Source: Strigamia acuminata (Eukaryota > Arthropoda > Chilopoda > Geophilomorpha > Linotaeniidae). From it: a DNA stretch of 64,000 bases. Below are positions 32,800-43,589 of the stretch, piece after piece. Made by a program: the position numbers and the translations under genes. The notes beneath the pieces are model-generated. The model was not told the DNA's origin. It saw nothing but the letters and a program-made list of their open reading frames with translations, and made no database searches. Location of the stretch: assembly GCA_949358305.1 (NCBI GenBank), contig OX442320.1, positions 4,914,259 to 4,978,258 on the forward strand, given 5' to 3'. How positions within the stretch are numbered: the stretch's first letter is position 1; each line of letters begins with the position of its first letter.

Positions 32800-33740
32800 C
32801 AATTCCAAACTCCCTCCTCCCTCCCACCAACCACCCAAAAAAAAATTTAAACACATTTTCCATAACTTGATTTCCACTTAAATTGCTTGACCCCAGGTAC
32901 ATCAACAAACACACATTACCCACACATGAAAATATCATTTCTCCACTTGTAAACACATCACCATAGCAACTCCATCATTCCCCACCCCCTAAAAAAAAAA
33001 AAAATGGAAGAAGCTCACAAAAAAATCAGTTTGGTTACGAATCATCACGCACCGTTTCATCCAAATGTCCTTCCTTCATCCCCATCCGCGTTGCCATGAC
33101 AACATCAAGAGGTGCAAAGAGGAAAAATCGCACGTTTGACTTTACGTTAAAAATTACCCATGCGCAAAATCAATTAAGCCTTGCATAACCCATTCTTCTT
33201 CCCATACTTATTTCCCAATAAAAACTGTAAAAAAAAAAAATAAAAAAAATAAAAAAATGAAAAATTTATTTTTGGAAAATGAAAAATCCCTTTCCAACTG
33301 TTAAGAAGAACCGCATGAGAAGAAGGGGATTGGAGGCGGCAAAGATGATTGATCTGGCAGCAAATGTGAAAATGGGGTCGCCTTCGGGTGCCTATAAAAT
33401 TTCCCAACAGACCCCACGACAGCGAGGAAACAGATCCGCGAACAAATAAAGGATGGAAAATTGAAGGAGCTCACTCTTTTCCTCAATGACACTCAACCCT
33501 TTCGTCAGATGGAGGCACCAATATTCAACTCCTTTATTTCCCTATGGGCTAACCAATTTCCAATCCTTTTTACAGTCACAATAAAATTTTTCTAAGTGCA
33601 GCTCGAACTCGGCATGTCTGCGAAATGAGGGTATTAACTAGTGAATTTGCGAATTACCTTAACGGCTTGTCAGTAGATGCGTTCAAAGTGGTTAAGCGAA
33701 TACTCAAAGTTTGCGATGTGTTATTTTTTTATTTTATTTA
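32800..33740. promoter_or_regulatory. Island with strand-composition flip
   Basis: C-rich, G-poor at 32800-33000, mixed at 33030-33590, G/T-rich at 33600-33740. Two minus-strand frames (33407-33174, 33492-33301) overlap without recognised domains. No array follows this one. Confidence 0.3.
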
Positions 33741-35100
33741 TTTATGCAAAATAAAATTCGTTTTATGCGCATAAAATATGCACCAAAAATTCCATTTTAT
33801 GCATAATAAAAATAAAATTACCAAATTCTGCAGAATTCTGCAGAAAAATGTTAACCATAATACTCATTTAAAACATAATTCAAGTAATACATACAGATTG
33901 GTCAAGAATAAAAATGTTGCTTAGAAGAAGTGTCAAAATCAACATGCAGAACAAACAAACACCACCAAAATCCTAGAAATACAATACTGTAATAATTACA
34001 TTTTTTTAAAAAAACATTACCAATTAAATAAATAAAAACAGCTGAAATTCCTCAACTAACTACATGCTGCTTGCCAGATGTCCACACGTGGTTTTTAAAA
34101 AACAAAAATTTAATAACTTAAAAACTCAGCCATGAAAATAAAGAAATATTGCTGAAAATATTTTGTGACGTCACAAATGTGACATTAAACACAAACAAAC
34201 CACACAAACCACACTGATGCAAATGCAACACATTAATCACCATTTCTTTAATTTATTACTTGTGTATCACTTGCTAATTACTAATCCAAAACATCTGCAT
34301 GCACCTGCAATAAATTACAAGCCACACCACCCAGCTATGTCTTACCTTAAACCCTTTCATTTCATGTTTACACAACAACTTTCCAATATCCATCTATCAA
34401 TCAAACCATCCAATATTTGGCATTGGCACAAAAGAAAGAAAAAAAATTAAATTCTCTTCTCTGAGGACCAAAAAAGTCAATACCAAATTGTTATTTCTTC
34501 ATCTGACCCCTGAGAAATCAATTAGATTTGTTTTTGTTGCAGAGAAAATGAAAAAAAAATGTCTCAATTTCTCAATATGTTCCTCTTCAAAGGGCAAAAT
34601 TTGCAAGTAAATCTCTTTTGCTGCCATCCCCATCATTGAATTTCTATTGGTCCAAGTACATCAAGGAAGCCTGTGCTTGGCCAAGCGAAACCCTGGAGTT
34701 TGTGACCTGGAGACACCTTTAATTAACCTCAACCAATAGTCTTCATTATATTCAAATATACAAACTGGCCCTTAAACAACAAGCTCTAATCAAGCACATC
34801 GGCTTTTGATGTTTGTTGTCAGCGTTCAGAGCTAAATTAAAATTTAATTAGTCACTAATGAACATGTTTATTGCAACTTTTGATTGACATGTTAACAATC
34901 TCACTTTAAAACAATGAAAAAATGATGATAACTTTAATAGATTCAGCAGAGTGGTGTTGCAATAACAAGAAATATTTTTCAGTCTTTTCTATTTCGCAAC
35001 GTAGAACTACGTCCGGAGGAAAGTCTGCTTATTTAGAAAAGGTTGGGGAAGTTGCAATAATGATTTCTCTGCCCATTCTTGTTTTGATATTGCTATCTTA
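33741..35100. other. Non-coding stretch
   Basis: 33830-33850 has an isolated ctgcagaattctgcag motif like the MITEs at 27028 and 37551. The rest is unremarkable. Confidence 0.4.
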
Positions 35101-35109
35101 AATGCAGAA

Positions 35110-35455
35110 TAAACAATGGTGTGATGGCCTATCGCATTGTTTAGTGGCAACAACAGACGGATTTTGTACTAGATTGTTTTGCACCAGCAATAAACGGATT
35201 ATGTATGCGATTGTTTTGGGCCGACAACAGACGGATTTTGTATGCGATTGTTTTGGACCGACAACAGACGGATTTTGTATGCGATTGTTTTGGGCCGACA
35301 AAAGACGGATTTTGTATGCGATTGTTTTGGGCCGACAACAGACGGATTTTGTATGCGATTGTTTTGGGCCGACAACAGACGGATTTTGTATGCGATTGTT
35401 TTGTATCGACAACAAAGAACTTTGTATGCGATTGTTTTGCGCCAGCAACATCTGA
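35110..35455 (+). repeat. Minisatellite, 37-bp unit, about 8-9 copies
   Basis: The unit is ccgacaacagacggattttg plus tatgcgattgttttggg. Central copies are almost identical and outer ones diverged. A 37-bp period shifts frame each copy, and all six frames have long openings (87-131 codons). These are artefacts of a stop-free unit. Confidence 0.95.
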
Positions 35456-36409
35456 TTCATACTTATGATACAGCAAACTCCGCTTCATCCATTAGGCCCA
35501 ACAAACCTTTTAGGGCCTACAAACTTCGCAACCGAACTGGCAAACCCAGGGTTTTGTTCATGCATTGGAATTTACCAGTACTTTCAAGATTAATAAAAAA
35601 TTGTAACATGTGCAAGCAAACAATAAAATTTGCATAAAAATAAGTAAAAACTTCGGACAGAGGGCCCTAGAAATAAAAGTGTCTTGGACCTAGGAAAGTC
35701 CCAAGAAGTGAATATTTTATTTCACACTTTTCCAAAACAACAATAGCAAACAAAGGTATGTAAAGTGCTCTTTTAGTGTTTTAGTATTTTTAATATATGG
35801 AAGGTGGCTGTGGACCCTAATGGCTGGTGGGCCCATGTGCCCCAATTGCTACACTACTGATTCACTGATGTGAGTTATCAAAGATTGTAAGAGCATATTC
35901 ATGCATTGTTTAAGTTTTGCATACAAAACCAGCTCATGAAATGTTTATTTGCATGTGTGCAGAATGGGAATTAAGCACAATTTATTGGCTGCAGAAGTGC
36001 TGTAGTCCAAATGAAGTAATTCAAACTGGTTAAGAGCAGCAAGTTAGAAATATCTTTTACTTGCATGGTTTTTACGGAAAAGGAAATTGCTTAAGGTCAC
36101 AGTGAGTTCTCGTTTTATTTTCTTTAAACTGTTGTTTGGACCCCAATTAACGTGTGGGAAAAACTTTTGGTTTCATAAAAAGCATAATAACACTAAAATT
36201 TGAGCACCTAAACATCACGCTAGTCGAAAAATGGATGGAACGAATGGTAGACTTCACTGCACTGCATCTGTCTTGTTGATTGTTCCATAGTAACAATGGG
36301 TGGGTGGGATCATTGTTGACTTTCCTATGTAAATGAGCTCCATTTCTTGCCATTTTACACCCACTTAACACCACTTGGTGTTACAAATTTTGGAAAATTG
36401 TTTATCAGG
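35456..36409. other. Non-coding stretch
   Basis: No gene or repeat recognised. Confidence 0.4.
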
Positions 36410-36785
36410 CTAAACCTCGTTATAACGAACCACAATATAATGAATTTTTTTTATAACAAAGACTTAAAAAAGGCTTGATTGGTTGGTTAACCAGACGATA
36501 GTGTGTTTAAAAAATTTGATACACTAGAGCCTCGTTATAACGAATCGCAAGGAATCCCAGAAATCAGTTCGTTATAACAATAGTTCGTCACATCATAATC
36601 TTTTAACGTTCTGTTCGACAGCCAACCAACCAACCAAGTCATTTTTAACTATTCGTTAGAACTATTCGTTAGAATTTGTTATATCGCAGTTCGTTATAAC
36701 GAGGTTCAACTGTATAATCAACCTACGTTATAATAAACCAACGTCTCAAGCCTCTTGTGATTCGTTATAACGAGGGTTGACTGCA
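36410..36785. mobile_element. Two nested pogo/Tigger-like MITEs
   Basis: The outer element begins ctaaacctcgttataacgaa (36411) and ends inverted as cgttataacgagggttgact (about 36783). The inner one, 36522-36712, has its own ends cactagagcctcgttataac and cgttataacgaggttcaact, flanked by TA on both sides (36520-36521, 36713-36714). Same family as 8442-8626. ccaaccaaccaacc and its complement lie inside. Confidence 0.85.
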
Positions 36786-36793
36786 TTCGTCTA

Positions 36794-37210
36794 AAGGTGG
36801 AAACACAAGGGAGCGGGTAAAATTTAAAAGCCTACTTTAACTTGAAAAAGTGGCTAAAAACTCGTCCGCTTGAGCAAACACAAGCTTCCATTTTTATTCA
36901 AAGCTTTGTTTTAAAGAGAGCTTGTACTCACCCGCTCCGATCAAACTGAGTTTGATTTACCAGCTTCAAGCTTGCAGGTGTTTTGGTCATGTGACTTTGA
37001 CAGCCAATCAGAATCGTGTGGAACCCACACATCCCTGGCTCCTTCTGGTGACAAATACTTAATTTTTTTAGTAGCTAGCCAGCTAGCTACCCGAGTTTGC
37101 CAGTTAAGCAGGCAAGCCAAAACGGGTCAAGTGAGCTTGTAAATAATTCCGTCTTTAAACTTGTACTAGCAAGCTTTGGAATTTTACCCGCTTCCTTGTG
37201 TTTCCACCTT
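36794..37210. mobile_element. MITE, TIR aaggtggaaacacaaggg (copy 2)
   Basis: The better preserved copy of the family at 16123-16520. The TIRs extend about 30 bp (aaggtggaaacacaagggag, then cgggtaaaatt, and its inverse) and TA flanks both ends. It differs from copy 1 in an internal 50-bp segment near 37022-37075. Confidence 0.92.
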
Positions 37211-37249
37211 TAGAGTTCACATAAGTAAATAATACCTTTCGGTGGACAA

Positions 37250-37259
37250 ATGGCGGCTG
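37250..37259 (+). other. Possible minimal first coding exon (ATG GCG GCT G | GTAAGT)
   Basis: ggacaaATGGCGGCTG followed at once by a consensus donor GTAAGT. The start context (A at -3, G at +4) is good. There is no partner exon, so this may be chance. It begins 40 bp after the MITE at 36794-37210. Confidence 0.2.
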
Positions 37260-37550
37260 GTAAGTTGAGTAGCTATAGCTAAAATTTGCATTTCTCCACA
37301 AAATGCAGGAAATGACATCAATTTAGTTGCTGATAAGCAACAATCGCTTGAAAAGACTTCATTAGCGCTTTTTCGTTGAATGCTTAATTGACCAAGAACG
37401 TCTCCTCATCACCGTTGCCATTATGTTGGCCAAAACATGTTACTGTCGTATTACATATGTTTAAATTTTCAGATGCTGTTATGCTTCCGCTTTATTTTGT
37501 ATTTAATGTCTGATGCTATAAGTATGTTTAAATGTCTCGGGCTATTTTAT

Positions 37551-37722
37551 TCCCAGGTAAAAAAAAATCTGCAGAACTCTGCAGAAAATTTGCCTGCCGG
37601 AAAAATTCTGCAGAAAAGTTTAACATTTTTCTGCAGGATTCTGCAGGATTTGGTAATTTTTTCTGCAGAAAGTTTTTCTGCAGAGCGTGCAGAATTCTGC
37701 AGAACCTTTTTCTCCTGGGTTA
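37551..37722. mobile_element. CTGCAG-rich MITE (copy 2)
   Basis: Ends cccaggtaaaaaaaaatctg and, inverted, acctttttctcctggg. A shorter version of 27028-27303 with the same flanking order of palindromes. Confidence 0.88.
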
Positions 37723-38756
37723 TGAAAATAGAGTTCTTTTATTCGAAGTCGGATCACCTGGATTTTTCACTTTGATTAAAGACATTGCGATGCTAGTTTC
37801 ATTCTTAAGCAGCATTGAGCCTGGTCCGTATAGCCGGGTCATCAGTAACGGATTTAGATAGGATTTAAAACACTATCTCTATGACAAGAACATCTGCCAC
37901 CCACATCCAATTGGGTTTTTCCAAGCTCTTCCTACTTCTCACCACAAAAAAACCCACCCAAACCAAATCCCCCAAAGAAAAATCATAATCAATAGCACTG
38001 TCTCCAAGTGACCTTTACCACAAGTCATTGGGATCCAAAGTCCTCAAATTGTGAGAAATAATTCAAACTTAAACAGTCCTTTGACTGCATGTGGCATTGG
38101 CTAATTGAATTGCAGCATCCTTCTGGCTCATTACATGATTAGAATGCAAACACACTCAACTTTATCCAATGCCGATGGCCATCCGCAACCAACCCACTAA
38201 TTCGATAAACACCGACACAAAGTTTCCAACTCATACTCCCACCGGAACCCTCTTCATCGCTTGCCCTCACCGGTGCCCAACAACCCCACTCTAATGCCAC
38301 TCAATAAAGTTTCAACAATTTGGGATTGAGTTGTATGTAGCTTCCCTTTAGTCTTCAGAGGGGTGACAGCGGTGCCGGCTGCATGAATTATAACATGCGA
38401 GCGGCTTCTATCGTTTCACAACACCCGCGACAAACCTAGATTGAACTGGGCCGTGAAATATAGCCGGTGCAGATTGCATTCACCCTAAGAGAAGGAGCGT
38501 GCGTGGTGCTCGATGTTGTGTACATGGCAGTGTTTGATCAATGAATATGTGCTACTGTTTCTGCACTGCAGTTGCACCCAACATCCTGTCACGTCCGCCA
38601 GATTCTGCTTTGGCGCGATTGATATTTCACTAGACCAATTTATCAAGTTTCAAGAGAAGGCGTCGTGAAACCTGTGTCGATGTCTACCTCCACTCGACAA
38701 CCACCAGCCAAAACAACCAGGTTTTCTTGCAACTTACGGTTTTACCCGTAGGAGTG
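37723..38756. other. Non-coding stretch with moderate-GC segment
   Basis: 38230-38740 is less AT-rich and apparently single copy, with CpGs. No exon is recognised on either strand. A candidate conserved non-coding element only by composition. Confidence 0.3.
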
Positions 38757-38830
38757 CAGTTGAACCTCGTTATAACGAACCGCTGTACTAGTATAACGAA
38801 TTTCTCGTTATATCGAACCGTAATACAACA
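38757..38830 (+). mobile_element. Truncated pogo/Tigger-like MITE end
   Basis: gcagttgaacctcgttataa then cgaaccg marks a left TIR of the family at 8442. The sequence passes directly into the unrelated repeat at 38831, so the other end is lost. Confidence 0.7.
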
Positions 38831-38997
38831 AATTATATTACAGCTTGGCAATAAATGTTGTTAACTATAGGCTTGTCTAACTAATAAATATATTTACTAG
38901 TACTTTAAAGAAAAAATACCAGGTGGAGGGCTTGACGTCTACTTATGGCCTAGCCAGAGACCTGACCCGCAGTCCAATTTTACTAGCCAAGTTTTTT
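38831..38997 (+). mobile_element. Dispersed repeat B (copy 1)
   Basis: Matches 61761-61925 inverted at about 85%: shared ggcaataaatgttgttaac, tagtactttaaagaaaaaat, gtccaattttactagccaag. No terminal repeat found. Confidence 0.85.
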
Positions 38998-40610
38998 GCA
39001 CGCGTTTTTTCGCGTCCAAGAAAATTTTTTGTTAGTGACGTAAATAGTGGAAAACTACCGGATTGGCTATGCTAAGCCGTTACAGTTATGACTTTTCCAC
39101 TATGCTTATAATTATACCGAGGGTTTTTGTAACGGAAAAGTACCTGCCGCAAACTTTAATGATGATGCATCCGGCTTTATCTTACAGACCGGACAATTTA
39201 AATCTTATAATTCTTGATTTAATTTTTTTCTCCAGTTGAATGACAAAAAAATATGGCCTCCACTGTTGCAAAATTGACTATTGAAAGGTTTCATTGTACC
39301 AATGTTGTAAGTCTCACATAGTGGTCATCTGTAGAATTAAAGTTGTTTTTCCTTTCATTTTTTAAAAAAAAGATTTTATTATTGTGTGCTCACATGGGAG
39401 CAATAGATGGGTGGCTTCGCTTTATTCGAACAGCGTTGTGATTACTAAGCGCCTACTTTAAACAACTGGAGGAAAAATGTGATGTAATAAATAAGTTGAG
39501 AAATGGAATGAGAAAGACACTGCATTAACACTACAAGATAAGCAAGATTTTCAAAGAATGTTGTAGGTTAATGATAAATGCCGCCAAAAACAAAATAATA
39601 ACAGCATGAATACCAATATGGAACATTGTGCAACAGACAAGAATTACCATGAATAATAGATGCATTCAGTTTGCAAGAAGTCACTTCTCATTGTCTTCCA
39701 TTTCCATAAGTCAGTTATGAGTTTCAACAATGATAATAGAAGTAGTTGTTGCTCCAATCTTTTCCCCAGTTTATGTCTGGGTTGGAGTGCATGGCAACAA
39801 GAAGTAAATTAACAGTAGCTGCATTCCAACAATCATTTAGACTAAACACAAATTGGGACAAAAAATGTTGAAAATCGCAAATATCTTGAGAACAAAAGCT
39901 CGAATCGTCAAAAACTAAACACCAAACGAAAGAACGGAAGAAACCGCACTGGAAACATAAATGTGATGATCCGGTACTGCTCTTGGTGGGTTCATGTTGG
40001 TTAGTGAAAACCAACGGAGAAATAAATGTATTCTCTTTTGGGCACAAAGTGTTTTTAGATGTTTACTCTTTGAAAGCAAGCAGAAACTGATACAAACTTA
40101 ATGTTTTGATTTACAAGGAAAACTAATATACAAAAGAACAATACTATGACACATAAAAATGACACACATGACATAATATACTGTAACTAAAAATAAGCAC
40201 TGTTCGGATAACATAAACTTAACACTATGATACTGTGACTAACAAATATTATATAAAACATTATAAATGATAAAATGCAAATCTCACATTAATTAAACAA
40301 CACTGCCCACAACTAATGATTAATGTATATTTAATTTTTTCGTCACCCTGTATTGCCGGGCCGGCTTTATTTGGGCCACCCGGTAGTTTTATATAATTTT
40401 ATATAAAATGTGCGCAAAATTTGGAATTTTAAAACTGTTGCAAGCCAGGACCGTGACAAACTCACTTTGCTTTTTGCATTTAATTGACACTGGCAGACAA
40501 TTGCTTAGGATTTCCACCCCTTGTCAACCCATCCATCTGATAAACTAAAAAATAAAAATGCAAAATGCAAAAGTGAGGAAAAAGGAGGCAAAGGAAAATA
40601 ATTCTCTCAC
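38998..40610. other. Mostly non-coding; 40130-40320 related to 61650-61985
   Basis: 40170-40310 shares order and wording with 61690-61985 (aactaaaaataagca / gctaaaaataaacata; atgataaaatgcaaatctca / aatgataaaatccaaatctg). Repeat B may thus be part of a larger, decayed element. A 107-codon minus-strand frame (40047-39724) has no recognised domain. Confidence 0.4.
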
Positions 40611-40720
40611 AAGACATAACTCCACGCTCAATTTGATCAATTCCTTTTTCTTTCAAATCCTCCTCATCTAAACTTAGAGAGGGAGGCAATTGTATTTCCT
40701 TTCTTGAATTTTCTGGCGCG
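40611..40720 (-). other. Candidate leader exon 2, minus strand
   Basis: Acceptor ttcttcttctctttgggcag (40740-40721), then 110 nt to a weak donor GTGAGA (40610-40605). One frame is open throughout (EIQLPPSLSLDEEDLK, then EKGIDQIERGVMS), but joined to the previous candidate exon it meets a stop just upstream, so the first ATG is only two codons from the donor. If spliced to the channel start exon at 23049, that ATG makes a short upstream ORF ending in TGA, consistent with a leader. A protein-coding exon of an unknown gene is the alternative. Confidence 0.35.
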
Positions 40721-40810
40721 CTGCCCAAAGAGAAGAAGAAATAAAAAGATAACGCTCAAAATCTCTTGTTCCGGATCCCAATGAAAAGGAATTTGAGGAT
40801 TAACGCTTAC

Positions 40811-41060
40811 CAGAGTGTGGATTCGCCCTACCCCCGTTACCGTCGTCTTCGCTATGAATTATTCACAAGAGCGCGCAGATTACGGGAGGAAAAGTTTCGA
40901 AGGAAACAGCAGCACAGCGAGCAGCGCTAGCACCGCAGCCCCCGATTTCAAGCGTGGGCTTCGCTGTGTTACGCTTTTCATTTCCATTGTGTTTGTGGTT
41001 GTTCAAGATGCGGTCGCTTTCCATTTATCAGCTTCAAGAATGGAAAATTAAGAGTGCAAA
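40811..41060 (-). other. Candidate first exon in CpG-rich island, with a 35-codon ORF
   Basis: Ends at donor GTAAGC (40810-40805) and is separated from the next candidate exon by a 90-bp intron. It holds a complete ORF (40987-40880): MEMKSVTQRSPRLKSG, then AAVLALLAVLLFPSKLFLP, then stop, i.e. basic residues followed by a leucine/alanine-rich membrane or signal segment. On the opposite strand ATG at 40854 starts MNYSQERADYGRK..., also with a hydrophobic run (CVTLFISIVFVVVQDAVAF). Both cannot be assumed real. CpG content and the donor make this the best promoter/first-exon candidate for a minus-strand gene, possibly the channel. Confidence 0.35.
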
Positions 41061-42079
41061 CCACGGACAAGGTCGGCCATCAGAGTGTGAAACATGAGAT
41101 AAAATAAACACGCCATCAAACAACAACAGCGACCTATATTCTTCTTGTTTACTTTTAATTGTCATTGACAATGGCCAGACCTTGCATAGCTTGACAATTG
41201 TTTCAAGGGGATGGTGTGCAGGGATTGTTGGAATGTGGGGAATTAATTCATTGGGAATTGCACAGATGTGAATAGGGAATCAAAATTAAAAAGTAAAGCC
41301 TGCAGTCATCAAATGTGTGAAAATTCATCTTGTCGGACTGAATGCCAAAATCACCGAACAACGGATACTAAATATTTATTTTACCGGCAAAGACTTTTTG
41401 CTACTTTTTCACCCAGTGTAATGATAAAATTGGCCTTTTTACTCAAAAAATAAAAAGTAGTGTTACAACTGTTTGTAACAATGTGAGAGAGAGGTGCATT
41501 TAAATAAAAAAAAAGTATTGACTGTTTAGATAATAAATAACAATACTTTATTATTTTTTTTTTAAATTTAAACAATTGTGGATTACACACTCCTGCGGTC
41601 TCCTTGTTATTCCACTTATATATTGCCCTAATTACAAAATCTATAAAACAAAAAACAGCCGGAACTATTTCAAGATCACGCCAAAGTGTAATTGCCCACA
41701 ATAAAAAAGATGGAAATGTATAAACAAGATTAATATAACAAGATATCACGAATTCTCACCAGTTGTAATTAAATAACTCGGAGAAAAACCCAAGCTAGAA
41801 ATCAACAGATCAATATGTAATTATTGATCAAAAGAACAACAGAAGAAGACACAGGCCACACACACACTAAGGAATCCTGACTCAAACTATTTAATTACAA
41901 ACACCCAAAATTGTAGCCATCGACACTTTTATCGGAAAACCACTGCACATGGTTTAAACCACCTAGGAATGCATCTACTTCTTAAAGGTCAAGTGCCCTG
42001 AGTGTGCTTCCATCAAATTTTCAAAGGAAACAATATATAAATCCTCAGCTAGATGATAACAATACAAAACCCTTCACAC
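41061..42079. other. Non-coding stretch
   Basis: AT-rich. Open frames near 41268 and 41749-41381 lack features. Confidence 0.4.
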
Positions 42080-42905
42080 AGGGCTCGATTGCAATGCCGC
42101 AAGAAGGGCTTCACTGTAATGCTTTAACAATGTGAAACCCCTTGTGCTGCAGTTAGGGCTTCACTGCAATGCTTTAAGCCTAATACTCATACGCTTTCAG
42201 AGTCTAAATATTTTTACAGTCTTAATTTTTCAACAGCCCCATTTCAAGCGGAATGTTTTATCCTCTTATTATTCAGAGTCTGATAAATTTGTGGTACTCA
42301 TGAAATTGTCACCAGAAAGTTTCCGTACTCTTAAATTGTGTGAGTCATTGTTGCTTGTTTTGCAAATGGCTGGCAATGGCAATGAAGCTTTGTTCGACTT
42401 TTCTGACTTAAATAATTTTAAAATCAGTTTTGGTCTTTTTGCAATTAAAAAAGCATTTATTTTGTCTGAAATGCAGGCAAAAATATAATTCTACTAACCT
42501 TCAACAAACGTGTTCAATTGTAGTAGTTGGGTGTCTTTGTTTGCAACCAGCTGTGACCAGTTGCAAATTTTAGATCAAAAACAAAGGAATTCTGGGTAGA
42601 CAAAATTTATTCAGAGTCTGAAACAATTAAATTTTTCCGTGCACCATCGGGGCCGGAAACAATTCGTTTCCACTTGCAAGAGTGATTCAGAGTCTAAACA
42701 ATATTTTTATGAGTACCACCCTTGGCAGGAAACTTAAGACTTTGATTCCTGTTACCATTCCAAGGACGGAATGGTGTTATGAGTACTAGGCTTTAACAAT
42801 GTGAAGCCCCTTGTGCTGCAGAAATGGCTTCACTGAAATGCTGCAGGAAGGGCTTCACTGAAATGCTGCAGGAAGGGCTTCACTGTAATGCTTTAACAAT
42901 GTGAA
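42080..42905 (+). repeat. 'gaagggcttcactgtaatgc' repeat cluster, split by a transposon
   Basis: Units of about 25 and 37 bp (gaagggcttcactgaaatgc plus tgcag; taacaatgtgaagccccttg) lie at 42080-42177 and resume at 42792-42905. The interruption is the element at 42178-42791. A diverged inverted copy is at 31290-31420. Confidence 0.85.
42178..42791. mobile_element. 614-bp transposon, TIR gccta(a/g)tactcata (copy 2)
   Basis: Left end gcctaatactcatac and right end atgagtactaggc are inverted. Both flanks are TTTAA, and the uninterrupted repeat unit (gctttaacaatg) has TTTAA once, so the target duplication is TTTAA or a shorter string within it (TTAA, TAA, TA). Subterminal ttcagagtctaaa appears at both ends. 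The TIR matches the element at 6188-6688. A 118-codon plus-strand frame runs into it without recognised domain. Confidence 0.85.
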
Positions 42906-43580
42906 AATTTTCTTTTAAAATTCCTTTGCCGATCCCTCCAAGTTCATTCCCCTTTCTCTGGTGATTACCTCTGGGATGAGCTCTGGAATCAATGCCAGCA
43001 GCGCTTCATGTGAGAAGCCATCCTTTAGCCGGAGCAAGGAGTCGATTGCATCAATTACTGCAGCTGTATCGATACATTATAAAATGGTCGGTGGCCATGT
43101 TAAACGATCCGTTCGCCATGATTGCACAACTAGTTTTGATACGCAGCCACGAGAAGAGGAGCCGTGAGCTGCAGCTGATAAGGTGTAGTCAAGAGAGAGA
43201 GAGAAATAGAGAAAGATAGGGATGGTGGGTGTGGATGCACTGAGCCCTGTCCACTACAGACCAGCGCCTAATACATTAAATCATGGCACCAGAAGGTACT
43301 TGTAGCAATAATTCTGCGCCTTGTAGCGTTGTTGTTTGATGCTGGATCTGATAGATTTATATTCTCACTCCCACACATATGTTTATTGTGTTGGGGAATG
43401 CAGGGAAGACAAATTTCAATTTTAAATTACTTGGGTGTTGATTGTTGGAGTGCATGTAATGGTAGGATTGTGTGTTTTTGTGTGGTTGTTGCGGGTGTTT
43501 GTTTGTTGTGTTTGGATTTGTTTCTGCTTGGTGTGCTGTAGAAGTGTGATGTGAGTGATGTTAGTTGCAAGGAGGTTCAA
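42906..43580. promoter_or_regulatory. Island preceding the largest minisatellite
   Basis: 42950-43270 is mixed and CpG-containing, followed by a G/T-rich tract at 43410-43570. Short frames on the plus strand overlap without domains. Confidence 0.3.
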
Positions 43581-43589
43581 CAAATCAGC

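Noticed and set aside
35102-35637. Several frames of 87-131 codons on both strands
   Set aside because: All lie in the 37-bp array; the period shifts frame each copy and the unit has no stops.
39724-40047. 107-codon minus-strand frame
   Set aside because: No domain, AT-driven composition, between old repeats.
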